Shown here one piece after another: positions 1 to 12,452 of a DNA stretch of 64,000 bases. Below the pieces are notes generated by a model. It was not told the origin of the DNA, searched no databases, and worked only from the letters and a program-made list of their open reading frames with translations. The DNA comes from Rotaria socialis. Taxonomy: Eukaryota > Rotifera > Eurotatoria > Philodinida > Philodinidae. The stretch is taken from positions 1 to 64,000 of the forward strand of contig CAJNYU010003776.1 in NCBI GenBank assembly GCA_905331475.1, read 5' to 3'. Within the stretch, counting starts at the first letter, position 1, and each line of letters opens with the position of its first letter. The position numbers and the translations under genes are program-made.

Positions 1-1918
1 ATTAAAGAATATTATCATACTGATTCATTGGATACGTTGAAGTTATGGTTCAATTCAATTGATAAAGCATCATTATTAAATGTACATATGATTCAACCAG
101 TACAGTCAACAACTCAAAACAGAATTCCAAGTTCTTTTTTACTATCAGCATATGGTATTGATAATACGGCTACAGCGAATGATATATTGCAAAGATGGTG
201 GTATATATTCAATCAGTGTTTACAAAGAAATATAAAAATTATTGGTTTTGCTACTGGTGAGAAAATAACTGAGTATTTTTAATTCAAATTTTATCAAAGG
301 GTTACTTTTTTTCTTTATAGATGCTGATGCTAAATATGTAATTGCCATTAGATTAATGAGTCGATTTTTTGCATCTCTTCCAAATTTTTCAGTTCATCAA
401 CATCAACAAGCTTTTACAGAAAAATTAAAATCGCGCTGGCCTTGGTTTTTTTTACGTGAACAACAACTATTATTATTTTTTCAATATGCGACACATCTAG
501 CGACGAAATGGCGTAATTATTTATTATCGTCTACGGCTGAATTACGTCTTGGGGATCAATCAATATCGATCAATCATTTGTATAGCATTATTGATAATGC
601 AAAATTTACTAAAATTGATCATGGCTTGACGAAATCTGATATTAATCCTAAAGATCGTCAAAATTTTAGTTCCTGTGTCAAATTAACATCTGATGATCTA
701 TTTAAAATTTAAAAAGACAATGTTAATACTCAGAGAACCTTGATTTATCTACAGGTGTTAAAAATGATGATAATGGCTTATGTTAATAAAAAAACAACGA
801 TTGCTGCGCGTGAGTATGCTTTTTTAATTTTGCTTGAGTGAGAGCGGCAAATTCTTCACTTCAGATGTATCACATCTAATAAAACTTTATTTTAGGTCTT
901 CGATCTGCTTGTTGCGTTGTATTTTTCTGTCGAATATGGTTAACATGGATCAAATTGAAAACATTCAATACAACACAATTCTCAGAAAAAAAACAAAAGC
1001 AAATATTTTATTACTAGACCAGCTTATTTGTCCGTGGAATTAAATGCACATAATTTATTATATTTAATTTTACTTGTTCAACAAAAGCAACTACCACCAC
1101 AATCATTATATATTCATACTTTTAGCTCGCAAGCCTGTGAATCAATTTTTCGAAACACGCGCGCATTAAGTGGAGTTTATTCAACTATAGTCAACTTCAC
1201 TGTACATGATTTTTTACGACGTGCTCAAAGATTGTCACTACTTAATGATATTAAATGCAAGCATTTAAATGATACATCAGTTAATAATTTAGTATTTCCA
1301 GTTCATTACAAACATCGACATGATAATCAATCATTAGCTACACAAAGTCAAGCAGAGGTTGATCTAATAGATGTCGAACAAATCATTACCGAGGCTTATC
1401 ATGAAGCAATTTATATGCTTAATGGCTTAGAAATATTGAATTTACTGAACGATAAAAATGTTCTTGGCTTAAAACCATTAATTGAATATGTATTTAAACA
1501 GTTAAATTCAAATTCAAAGATGTACGACTACTCATCTCAACTCAACCAGACAGATGATGGAGAATTTGAAATAGCTGATGATGATGATGATGATAATGAT
1601 GATGATAATGATGACGATAATGGAACAGCAGCTGATCTTAACAGTAATGATGGTTTTTCCTCAAATGATGGTTACGATGATGATGCTGAACAAGATAATA
1701 CTCGAAATTTAATAAATACAACAAAAGAAGAATTTTCTGGAATGAAAGTTTTTAATATGGTGCAACCACATATAGAACATTCTTATTTTAAAGCTACAAT
1801 CAATGATAACATAAAATATATGCATAAGCAGACTGCTTGTTGGTTATTAACTGGTGAAAAAAGTAAAATGTCAACCGATCGATTGCTTCGAGTACAACAG
1901 ATTAATAAAAAAAGTTGA
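1..1918 (+). pseudogene. Transposase-like gene, broken, 5' end outside window
   Basis: A reading frame open from base 1 continues through short introns at 257-320 and 810-895 (GT..AG). The order of segments is a stretch ending GFAT/DADAKYVIAIRL, then NPKDRQNFSSCVKLTSDD, then YFITRPAY-SVELNAHNLL, then SSQACESIFRNTRALSG, and an Asp-rich tail (about codons for 1570-1700). The order and the SQxxESxFxxxRxxSG-type motif remind me of the C-terminal part of P-element/THAP9-like transposases, but that is a weak resemblance; I do not recognise the family with certainty. Two breaks are visible: an in-frame TAA at 710-712, after which the same frame continues sensibly, and a one-base frame change at the A8 run 986-993, after which the 1028-1918 frame carries on. 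It is either a pseudogene or a locus with sequencing indels. Confidence 0.55.
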
Positions 1919-2180
1919 TTGCTTTTTCTCTCTGTATAATACTTTTTTTCATTTATTTTCAATAAAATGAACAACGCGTTACTGACTTTCAAGTCTTGAA
2001 ATTAAAAATGTGCTGTATGAGAATAAAAAAAGATAATGCATGCTTGTATCCGAATCAAGATTAATAAAAATTTTATCTAATAGTACACACGATACAAACA
2101 AAAACAATAGAAGTATCGAATTTTTATAATGGATTTCAAAAAAATAAGAAATTATTCTACGAGATTTCATGTGACTCCAC

Positions 2181-2370
2181 TGAATCCACTTGAATCAACC
2201 TGAATCCAGGTGAATCCATTTGAATCCATTTGAATCCATTTGAATCCATTTGAATCCACATGAATCCACTTGAATCCACATGAATCCACATGAATCCACT
2301 TGAATCCATATGAATCCACTTGAATCCATATGAATCCACTTGAATCCATATGAATCCACTTGAATCCAAG
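2181..2370. repeat. 10-bp minisatellite TGAATCCANN, 19 copies
   Basis: Nineteen head-to-tail copies of TGAATCCANN lie in exact 10-bp register. The seven-base core is nearly invariant and the last two or three bases vary. From 2291 on the copies alternate CACT and CATA, giving a 20-bp higher-order unit. The open frames on the minus strand here (repeating W-I-x-x-D-S) are produced by the repeat and are not genes. Confidence 0.95.
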
Positions 2371-3230
2371 GGACTGGATTCTGCTGTTCCCCCCTTGGTT
2401 TAAACGCACAATTATTCGATAATTTAAAAAATAATTCGTTTAAACGCTGCGGATTGTAGTTTTTACCCGTTTTCAGGCTGTAAAAGTGAGAATTCTGCGT
2501 AAAAACGCGTTTCTTGCTTTTCGTTACTGAGCGTTAATGACTCACAGTCGCGATTCCAGATTGAGTGTGTAAACGCGTTTTCGCAAAAGTTTGTCTGCTT
2601 GGGAGAAAGGAAATAAATCAACACTTCGTAAAGCAATGAAAGCTAAAAATCGTGGTACAACAAATAAACGGATGAAAAAATAATATTCAGTTTCTTTGCA
2701 CATCTCACTCTTTTCCTTACGATAAAAATGCTTATTCTTTATCGACATTAAAAATAAATTTTTCTGTTCTTTTTTATGATTTTGTTCTCTGTTTCGTGTT
2801 GTTTATTCGATTGTTTATGCTACTTCTTGTGTCTTTCTCTGTTTCGCAAGTTCTTTTTTCTGTGTTGAAAACGATTTATTGTGTTCATCAAAACGTTGTT
2901 CTGTTTATTATCTTTAAACACAAGCTACTGAGTCATTTGGAATCTCTCAAAAAAGTGTTCACATGAACATAGTTACGAATATTCTGCCTCTTTTCATTGC
3001 GATCTTCATGTTTTCATTGTTACGATGTTCCGGTCATTTTCATTCCGGACACCCTACGTGTTTTGAATTTTTATCATTCCGAAGATCATGTATGTTTTTA
3101 CATGTCGGGAAATCGTAATGAAAATTTACTGCGAAATGTCTCTTTCCCTTTATGTTGCTTAATCAAAATATGATGCTTTTTATGTTTATCTTGTAGGATG
3201 AAAGATATTTGAAATCTTGCTGGACAGGGA
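2371..3230. other. AT-rich spacer
   Basis: No convincing gene. Two GTTTAAACGC-containing palindromic motifs lie near 2397-2408 and 2436-2448, and the rest is AT-rich with short homopolymers. The ORF on the minus strand at 2542-2748 has no recognisable features. Confidence 0.5.
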
Positions 3231-3534
3231 TGCGTGTGGGTGTAGCTGTTCTTGTTTTATGTACACCCACCTACACCCACACCCACACCCTTAGCGAATC
3301 TACTCTCATAAAAAGTGATTTTGTCTTTCTTATTATTCGAAAAAAAATGATTTTTACGTTTTTTCAACAAATAATTGTGAAAGATCGAAAAACTTTATTT
3401 CTTCTCATCGCTGGCATGAATAACATAAAAGCAGTTGTGGCTGAAAACTGCGTTTGCAAAAGGACAATTTTTCTCTTTCTCCTTCTTTTCCTTGCGTGTA
3501 CATAAAACAAGAACAGTTACACCTACACCCCGCA
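3231..3534. mobile_element. Foldback element with telomere-motif arms
   Basis: The left arm 3231-3268 (GTGTGGGTGTAGCTGTTCTT then GTTTTATGTACACCC) is the inverted, imperfect copy of 3495-3534 (GTGTACATAAAACAAGAACA then GTTACACCTACACC). Next to the left arm lies CCTACACCCACACCCACACCC (3270-3290). About 225 bp of AT-rich DNA separates the arms, with no credible ORF. A shorter relative of the right arm occurs at 12138-12196. It looks like a non-autonomous foldback/MITE-type element. Confidence 0.7.
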
Positions 3535-3734
3535 CCCTTTGTTAAAATAATTAAAAACCAGTTATGAAAAAGTTTTAAGCGTGCAGATGTGGGCATAGAT
3601 TGAGTGAATACATCAACCTACACCCATACCCTAAATTTCATGCTTTGAGACAAAATATAAGTTTGATTTTGTAGTTCTAATTCTACAAACTTTCAATGTA
3701 TCTTCTTTTTTATTTTTAGAAAGTTCCTTGTTAG

Positions 3735-6700
3735 ATGTCGTCTCATAAAGTCTCATATGAAAAGTGGCATGATGGTATAACACGATGGGGTTTGAAACAT
3801 CGTCCTACTTGTATCCTATTTAGCAAAGAACAGCCATTACCACCTGAACAACATCAAAACGAGAAATGTGGCTGTGGTCGTTTGAAAAGGTCGCACAGCT
3901 ACGTAGGCCAACCCAAATCACAAAATGTTGATAAGTGGAATTATCAATCTTGTTCAAAACAGATAGAAGATATGAAAAATTTTGGTATTTTGTATAATCA
4001 ATATGAATCACGCTTAACTAAGGTAGAAAAAATATATTTCCCGTTCTTAGATGAAAAATTTTTCTTTTGATTTAGTTAATTCGTTGTAATACGGGAGAAA
4101 AGCCAGAAAACCTTTACAAGTTGATACAAAACGATTGCAACGAAAAGTCACGTTTAATAATAAGCATTTATGGTGGTGCAAAATATTTTGAAATGAACGA
4201 ACGTTTAGAGAAGGAATTCATGCGTGGTATTATTGAAGCAGCTACAATTGCTGGTAATGTTTAATTTTTATCTAAGTGTGAGAAAAAAAAGATAATCAAA
4301 TGAACACATGCAGTAAAAATGATAGAATATATTGTTGATACGACTGCCAGACAGAGAAGTGAGGATAATCCAAATGCACCTATCGATTAGAGTCCGATAA
4401 ATGTCAAACATTTTCTGGGTCAACGTCATCATGATTTAATCTAATCCGATTCGACCCGAGGGTTACATTTGTTTTTTCCGGTGATTCCGCCCGAATCGAG
4501 CTTAACTATACTTTTTGGTCAATTAAAGGAAGTCTTTTCCGAGGTTAAGCATTTTTCAATGCATCTGTACAAATACTAACAAAATTGACGAGAACAAAGT
4601 AATTACCTCATCTAGAACTCGTATTTTTCTTATGTAAATCTCGACATCGATCAATTTATTCTGACCCAATCTAACCTGGCCCAACCCGAGGTCAAACACT
4701 ATTTTAGTGATTCAACCGGAGTCGAACACTACTACTAGCATAATTATGAATGCCAAAAGTATGAGATTGATAGATTTACTACTTTATGTAGAGATTGCAA
4801 GAATAAAGAAAGAACCTTAGTATTAGAACAATGAAAAGGATTATAACGAACGTATAAAAATATAAACGAAAAATGGCTAGCTTATACGTGTGAACAGGTT
4901 GATCCGTAACTGTAGTTTAATTGACAGTATAACTTTCTTTTTTCTGAAGATGGATGGATATTGACTACTGGTTTAAGCAGTGGTATTGGTAAATTGGTTG
5001 GCGAAGCTATATTACAAGATCGAGTGTTAAATGGCGGTTCAAAAGACTTAGTCAGTATTGGCTTAGCAAAATGGGGAAGTTTACCTGAAGAAACTAGAGA
5101 GCTGTTATCGAAAAAAGTTCAATAGTTAATTGAGAAAAGATTTAGAACATAATAGTTCTGTTCTCTTTTAGTTTACAAACCAGAAAAATGGCATAAATGC
5201 TGACACAAACGACAAAGACTATGAATTTCCTCGAGAAATATTGAAAACAACTGATGCTGAGACAATAGAAATGCATCATACATATATGCTGTTGTTCGAT
5301 GATGGTCAACTATCTGGTTATATAGGCGATGGACAGCGACGCAGTTTCGTACAAGAGGCAACCAACGATGTAAATAAATGTGAGAACACAATAGTTTAAT
5401 AATGAAATGTTTCTCTGACGTTGACGTTGTTTTTCGATTTTAGGCTATGCCGTAACAGTTATTGTTGAAGGGGGTATAAACACATTGGAAGTTATACTGA
5501 ATGATTTGGAAGACAGTCGGCCTGTTGTGATTATAGAAGTAACAAAGAGAAAATATAACATTAACCAAGTGTTTTAATTTTTGTTCTATATTCTTTCAGG
5601 GTAGCGGTAGAATAGCTGATGTATTAAGCGACTTGCTGAAGCAAAATCCTGAGTGGTAAGAGAAAACGTTTTATAATGTTCACAAGAATATGTTCAAAGT
5701 TTTAGTGTTCCAGAAGAAGTTCAAATCGATGATGGACTAAACAAATTTTTTCAAAATGACGAGACTAATTCAGACCCTTCGCGCAAATCTTTTGCCCACA
5801 AATGTTGTAAACGAGAGATAAAAAAGATTATGAACATGAAATACCGTCACCTTTTGAATGTTTACTCGTTAGACAAGGATAGTAATGTTGCCAAAACGAT
5901 ATTCGATGCGATTTTCAAAAGTAAGCTAAATTTGTATGAGACATGAGTAAGTTAAATCAAATGTGATTAATGATATTAAGGCTACAAGATGATGGTTCCC
6001 GAACATCAAGACAATTGCCATGATCAGCCTGAAAATCAGGATCATTCACGAAAAATTATAGAAACGTTACTAGATCTATCGATTAAATGGAATTCATTAG
6101 AAGGATTAAAACAAGTGCTTAAACATATTAAAAGAAAAGCAATAAAGGTTAGCCCATTTTCTAGACTTTTATCAGAGAATATACATCGTTGCTCCCGAAA
6201 AGAATTCATAACTGGATTGGTGACCGGACAATTCGTTGTAGGACAATTCGTCGCAAATATGTTACTATTGTATTACGCTATTAGTATCACTACAATTTTA
6301 TTATCAAATATATTTGATATGATTTGTTGTATTGATTAAAGTGTAAAGAGAGACAATACAATGGAATAAGAAGAAAAAAATTATAATAATAAATAATTAA
6401 ATAAGAGGGTTCTTGTATCAGATCATCTTTTATTTATTAAATTGTAAATTAATTAGATATAAAATATATCAATAGATATTAATAGAGAGAATCTACAAAT
6501 TATAGATTTAATTTTAATCATGATCATGATCAAAAAGATCACAAAATAAGCGTTTTTAACTATTGATTTAATTTTTATTCAATCACATTTAATCGTAGAA
6601 GTCAACAACTTATTATATATTATTGCAACGAATTGTCCGCAACGAACAGTCCTAGTACTTCATAAAAACAGCATGAGGATGTTGTACAAAATAGAACTAA

Positions 6701-9700
6701 TATTTACTATAATATGACACTGAAATATATCAAAAGCAGCATTAAAATGTTTGTATTCGTGAAATCTATTGTTTCACATATATTCTACAATTTTAGGTTG
6801 AAAATAAGCGGTAAATCAAATTGTAATCTTATACGTCTTCCTTCTTTCTAGATTAGTCTTCTCCACACTCTCAAGATTGGAGGGATTTGTGAACTTAAAA
6901 TTTGGAAAAAATTCTAGCATAAGATTTTTCTCTGGCCAATTTTTCGAACTCGAAATGTATTCGATACTTTTCTGCTTAATATTCGTACGTGACAATAGAT
7001 CAAAGGTTGAGAAATAATTCTGATCATAGGCTCGATCTCCATCTCAGTCATGGAAAAATCGCTATAGACTCGGCGTCAATTGGAGTTAAGTTCATTTCAT
7101 TAAACTTTATATCGGCTTGTCAGACTGATCCTAAATCCTTTATTTACGAAGTATACTAGCATTTACATTTTCTTGCTTGTCTAACTTCACAGAAACTTTC
7201 AAATTTTGTTATTAGCTGTCCCCTGAAGAACTTGGAAAACATTTTATTACCTCACTCGAAGATAATAAATCTATGTTGGTTGATTACTTACTTCGATCTC
7301 AATATGATGTTTTGGAAAAATTACAGAAACAGGACGTCTTAAAATTGTATAAAAATAGTTGGACCAAACAACATGCGGTATATTTTTTTCACTAAATATC
7401 GGATTAGAAAACTATCAGATATTCATATTTTAGAAAACATATCTATTCCCTGCATTGAGTGGGGAAAACAGAGAAGAACCTACCTCGCTTGCTGTTGTTG
7501 ATGCGATCTGCGAAGAATATATCGGTTCCTTTATGCAGCCTTTGCATTGTAGCAAAAAACAAAAATTAAATCAGATTTTGACGGGTCTAAAACGCACGTG
7601 TTGTGAACTCACTCAAAAAATTTGTAGATGCTGTTGGAAACCAAAACATAACATAAACTATATTCATAATTATCTACTCATAGCGATGCTTCATCCAGGA
7701 ATCCAAGCATCCTATTCAGAACAACATAAACTACGAGATTTGTTTCTATGGTCTGTATTTATGGGCCATGTTGAACTAGCTAAAGTACTACTAGTTCATC
7801 TGAAACCAAGAATCTGTGCTTCACTCATTGCATCAAAAGTATTCACAGAATACTCAAAACATACGAACATTTTTCAGTTCAAAGACAAAATGAAGAATAT
7901 AGCAGACGAATTTGAATTATATGCAGTAAAATGCATCGATAGTTGTTATGAGTATAATGAAACAAAAGCCTGTGAACTAATTTTACGACAGATATCACTC
8001 TTTGGTAATATAACAATTGCACAAGTATGTGAGATTGGAAATATTTCACTTGCTATTAATTATCATTTTTTCCTCTTAGGTTGCAGTGTCAGCTAAAAGT
8101 AAGAAATTTTTATTAACGGCTTGTTTTGGTCGAGTTATGAGCGAAGCATGGTACGATAAACTTGATGAAATCAATCGTAGTGCTGTGGGAACGCCAATGA
8201 TTACTCTTGGTTTGTTAAGTTTTGGTGTTCTTGCACCCTTATATGTTGTCTATCGCAATCAAAACCAAGAGGAACCGCAAGAGCAGATAACATCGAACAG
8301 AGATGATCAGTAAGCAACATTTCTTTTATATCTCTTCTGTGGAAAAAGTGTAACGATATAGGTTCGATCCCAATGGTATAAATCATTACATGTCCTCGAA
8401 CTATTCACAGAAATTAACATTTCGTTCATATTTAAACAGATTTATCAGCTTTCACGAAAGCCCAATGATCAAAATGATGTACAACTTTGTAAGGACTGTT
8501 TTTCTCATAATCTATGTTTGCATGCATTCTAACTTTTATTTCTTTACAGATTGCTAACGTGTGGTTACTACTTACATTTAGTTACATGATGTTATATCAT
8601 TTTGATCCGCCACTGAATAAGAAACGTCCTCATTGGACAGAAATTTTCGTGATCATCACAATAACAACAATTCTTTTGGAAAATATTCGTCAGGTAAAAT
8701 TTAATGTCCTCTTGAATCTTCTGCCAGTAGGTGTGCGACAGTTCTGTATCGTTTTAACAAGCGAGTACGAACTGGCCAGCTCTTTTGAGTGAACTGCAAC
8801 GGAGTGACAAGCTTTTTTGGTATAACTTATATGTAGTCGCTATTTGTTTTATTTCTACAGAAGTTACTAGAGATGTATTCAGCTCACTTCTCTTTCAATC
8901 TAAGTTGGATACCATTCATATGAAAAGGGCTGACCAGTAGGTCCAACTCACAAAAAAAGAGCTGATCAACATAAATAATGAAGTTCTTTCGATTCATTGA
9001 ACTGTACGAGTGAACAATTATTTCTAATTCGACGCAATTTCATCACTTAACTGAGTAATATAACTTAAAATCTAGTATAATATTACAAAATTAAAATTTC
9101 CCTGTAAAGTTAATTTCTTAATACCAAGTAATAAGAAGAAGCTTAACGCTTAATTTCAAATATTAAGTTTTCAACTTATATCACTCACTTTTTACTTAAG
9201 TAATTAACTGATAACCGTGAGTCAAATACAACGAACTTGCGACTATTATTTTGGAGTTCAAACCAATTCCTCCAAAAATAACAATATTTTAAAAAGTTTA
9301 ATGAAAATATTTCCGAGATCCAGATATCAAATTTCTACGATTCAGTGTTTGGAATTCGTGACGAAATCTATTCTCAACCCTTAATGCACGACTAACAGAA
9401 ACGGCGCAAACAGATTTTAGGAGGAGTTTTCTTCACTTTTGCATAGAATTCTTAGTTGTAAGAAGTAGCCTTGTGTTGGTGTGATTCTTGAACTACAAGC
9501 GCAAAAAATAAGTCGCAGAATCTGATTCCTAGTCATCGAAATGCTTTTGTTCAAACTTTGAAAAACAGTAACCATGGTAAAAAATATCCTTCTCGTAACA
9601 AAAAAATTGAAGTCTGCTGTATCTCACTCACGATTATAGTTTTTACTTAATGTTCAGTGAATTAAATGTTAAATTTTCATTAAAACTTAAATTTAAGTAT

Positions 9701-11389
9701 TAAGTATCAAGTGGAAGAAGTCAAGTTAATTTAAAATTAAGTTAAATGACCCATCTCTATGAAGCTGTTAGCTGTCTTAGATCTATCTGCCATTACATTT
9801 ATCGTTTAGAAATATAGTACATTTGTAACAAATATGCGTGAGTGTGAAAATACTATTGAATCAAAACTGCTATTATTACTGACAAATTTTTTTCACATTG
9901 CTTTATACGCACTGTTTTATACTGGCACCATAATGCGACATACTATGGGCAATATCCCACACTTGTTAGCGGTTGCAAGGTAAGGTATTACTATTTATTT
10001 TAACAGAACACATAAGATATATTCTAAGGATCCTTATGGCTATTGATTTGGAATTATGGTATTTGCGATCTTTGAAATTTATGATCTCACACAGCTATCT
10101 TGGACCTAAACTTCTGATGATTAAAGCTATGGTAAGAAATCTAGTGAAGTCTTTAAAAATGATTTTCTATCTTGTTATCTAGACACGAGATTTGGCCGCT
10201 TTCTTATATGTCATATTTGTATTTATTACTGCTTATGGTGTAGTTTCGCGCTCTATGATCATGCATAACCAAGTTGAGTTCAGTATTCATGGCATATTTA
10301 GTGGAATATTTTATACTCCCTATTCATTTTTATTTGGTGGTAGTGATAAAGTTCTTGAGGGCAAGTAGTGTTTTGAGAGTAATCCTAGATATATGCCATT
10401 GGATTTTTAGAAATGACAGAAAAGAAAAATGAAACTTACACTGCAGAAACAACTGCTACACATGTTTTGTTAGCAGTGCATATGCTATTTATCAGTATAC
10501 TTGTATTGAATCTTATTATTGCTGTGTTCGGGCAAGTTTATTTGATATTTGAGACAGCATAAGCTATTTCTTAACTTTTTAGCTTTACAATAAATAGCGT
10601 TCAAGATAATACAGCATTTAATTGGCAATATCAACGATATCTACTGATACGCGAATATTTCGAGAAGCCTCTGTTCTCATATCCACCGCTGACCATTTTA
10701 CCACATATATTCTGTATCATTAGAAAGCTTTTTAATTACTGTTACAATAATCATTGCCGTAAAGAACCTCAGAAAACAAAAGAAAAAATTTTCAGTAAGA
10801 AATAGAAAAATAGTATATGTACCAAACAATATTTTTTCTCATTGAAAGAAATAATTCCAACGAACGAAAAATTAATGAACTACCGTTGGGATTGTTTTGA
10901 AAATGAAGCAACAAAAAGCTATGCAAAATCAGTGGTAGCAAATGGATTTGTTGTGAGTTCAAGGTAAGTTTGAAAACATCAACGCTAGTACGTTTCAATT
11001 ATTCAAATTACCAGAACACTGGATAAATAGTGTAGATGACAAGGCAATATCGTTCTACCACAATCTATATGAATTGTTTTCTTCTAGAGTTGCTTCACAA
11101 ACTACAGTGAGCACTTGTATTTTACGTCTGACCATAAGCAAAACTGTTTTCATTCTTTTTCGTTTTTCTAAATTCCAGAGTGAGCATACAGTGACTACTC
11201 AGGTAAATTTAACTTTTCGAGGATTTTTGGTCAATTTCTGAAATCTTATATATCTTTATTATCCTACTTTGATATTTTTTACAATATTTTACCGATTCTA
11301 GCCCTACAATTGATACGATACATGACGAAATTCAACAATTGCGATCAGTCGTCGAAAACCTTCGGACATCATCGATCAAGAAACCTTGA
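3735..11389 (+). CDS. TRPM-like cation channel
   Basis: Many-exon gene for a melastatin-type TRP channel. I read exons at about 3735-4022, 4076-4253, 4950-5116, 5172-5379, 5444-5538, 5600-5655, 5706-5920, 5981-6147, then from about 7216 to 11389. The N-terminal TRPM homology region is clear: KCGCGRLKRSH, SIYGGAKYFEM, GWILTTGLSSGIGKLVGEA, YMLLFDDGQ, VTVIVEGGINTLEV and GSGRIADVL. The membrane part includes MMYNFIANVWLLLTFSYMML, LAAFLYVIFVFITAYGVVSR, a pore region (FYTPYSFLFGG) and S6 LLAVHMLFISILVLNLIIAV. A TRP-helix-like segment follows (VQDNTAFNWQYQRY). The last exon is a short coiled coil ending SSIKKP and TGA 11387-11389. Family knowledge: a tetrameric Ca2+/cation channel of the plasma membrane. 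Two introns use GC-AG. The S2-S4 region (8695-9811) is disturbed by an insertion, and a TAG at 9809-9811 must be spliced around for the protein to be intact. The exact joins at 10964-11301 are unresolved. Confidence 0.85.
4254..4949. repeat. Repeat-bearing long intron of the TRPM-like gene
   Basis: This 696-bp intron is ten times longer than its neighbours. It contains two related, direct, C-rich segments: CTAATCCGATTCGACCCGAG near 4441-4460 and CAATCTAACCTGGCCCAACC near 4668-4687. It also has paired GTCAAACA motifs. It is probably a degenerate inserted repeat; its ends are not defined. Confidence 0.4.
6223..6655. mobile_element. MITE-like element in TRPM-like intron
   Basis: The left end about 6223-6258 (GGACAATTCGTTGTAGGACA then ATTCGTCGCAA) is an inverted imperfect match of about 6624-6655 (GCAACGAATTGTCCGCAACG then AACAGTCC). 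Each arm holds the GACAATTCGT-type core twice. The roughly 430-bp interior is AT-rich and non-coding. It lies in the long intron 6148-7215. No clear target-site duplication was seen. Confidence 0.6.
8868..9759. mobile_element. Possible hAT-type non-autonomous insertion
   Basis: An 892-bp AT-rich block begins TAGAGATG (8868-8875) and ends CATCTCTA (9752-9759), an exact 8-bp inverted pair. The flanks are similar: GAAGTTAC on the left and TGAAGCTG on the right, which could be an old 8-bp target duplication. The interior is rich in AACTTAA/TTAAGT motifs with no ORF. It sits exactly where a TRPM exon should begin (AAG TTA versus AAG CTG TTA). The call rests on short ends only. Confidence 0.4.
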
Positions 11390-11590
11390 ACAAAATTTAT
11401 TCTAACTTTTTTCATATATTCTCATTTGTTTCTATTTAAGTTTAGTTGCCTCTTTCTAAACGCTACTCATATTCGTTTGCTTGATTTAGTATAGAGTTAC
11501 GTGTCTGTGTCCTGGCTTTTTTTACATCACAAAATGCATGCGTTATTTATTCATAGATAAACACTTGCAACTATACCATATCTTCTCATA

Positions 11591-12003
11591 ATGGCTACAA
11601 ATGTTAAATCGTTAGCTGAGTTCGATGAAATTCAGGCACATCTAAGCCCTAAGATCGAATTAATTGTGCTTTTCTTTTTTGATCGGTATGTTTATTGTAC
11701 TGACGACTATAACTAGTTTCTCTTTCTTCTTCTCTTAGTTTTGATGAAGAAAGCGATCGAATGCGACGTTATGTTGATTTAATGAGTGAAGATGATGATT
11801 TTATAGATCGTGTTTCATTTCTTAAATGCAATAAGGAAAGTCACAATCATGATATGTTTGAAAAATACAATATCGAAACAATACCAACATTTTTATTTAT
11901 TAAAAGTAATGAACAAGTAGCAACACCCTGTACTGGACTTGATGCTCTATCCGCTGCTAAAATAGAGGCCGTTATTAATGATCTTATTAACGGCAAAAAA
12001 TAA
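11591..12003 (+). CDS. Thioredoxin-fold protein lacking CxxC
   Basis: Two exons, 11591-11685 and 11739-12003, joined within an Arg codon, give about 119 residues starting MATNVKSLAEF. The pattern is that of the N-terminal thioredoxin domain of PICOT/monothiol glutaredoxin proteins. A hydrophobic strand ELIVLFFFD lies where FWAxWCGPC is expected, then helix and strand FLKCNKES, and the cis-Pro loop YNIETIPTFLFIK. The redox CxxC is absent (DRFDEESDR in its place), so disulfide chemistry is not expected. The length is a single thioredoxin domain, and no glutaredoxin domain follows. It may be a truncated PICOT relative or a binding-only thioredoxin fold. Confidence 0.7.
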
Positions 12004-12123
12004 TGAACCAAAAATATCTATTATTAAATGAAACTGCATGATTTTTTTAATCCAACTTTTTATCCATTTTTTCTGCATTTACTGAAATTGATTTTCTTAA
12101 TTATGACATTCAAAAAAGATCTG

Positions 12124-12196
12124 AAAAGGGTGTGAGTAGATGTAAATAAAACACGAGCAACTACAACAGCACCCGCGGCTACACCCACACCCTTTT
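12124..12196. mobile_element. Short telomere-motif hairpin
   Basis: AAAAGGGTGTGAGTAG (12124-12139) pairs with CTACACCCACACCCTTTT (12179-12196). The loop side, GTAAATAAAACACGAGCAAC, matches the right arm of the 3231-3534 element (GTACATAAAACAAGAACAGT), so the two belong to one family. It lies between the thioredoxin-fold gene and the broken minus-strand gene. Confidence 0.65.
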
Positions 12197-12452
12197 CATG
12201 TTTATTCAACAATTTTAGTTTTCTATCATCATCATTCAATATCGGTATAGGCATAGATGTTTGAATTGCATCCAATGATGCATGCGGTTATTATAGAAGA
12301 TTCAATATTTTAATTCTAATAGTTCTCGTTTCGACTTTTCTAATTTGCTCGCTTTTTTCAGAAAGATGTTTCATTACTTGAATCTAAACGATAGAAAAGA
12401 GAAAGATATGCTATTATTTCGAACAAAATGTAGATTTTTCTTTTCGTTTTTC

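Noticed and set aside
2181..2370. CRISPR-like regular array
   Set aside because: There are no spacers; it is a simple tandem repeat in a eukaryotic setting.
2157..2409. Minus-strand frames with repeating W-I-x-x-D-S units
   Set aside because: They are produced by the 10-bp repeat; several frames are open for the same reason.
8361..8371. GGTTCGATCCC resembles a tRNA B box
   Set aside because: The flanking bases do not form a T stem, acceptor stem or anticodon arm; it lies in a TRPM intron.
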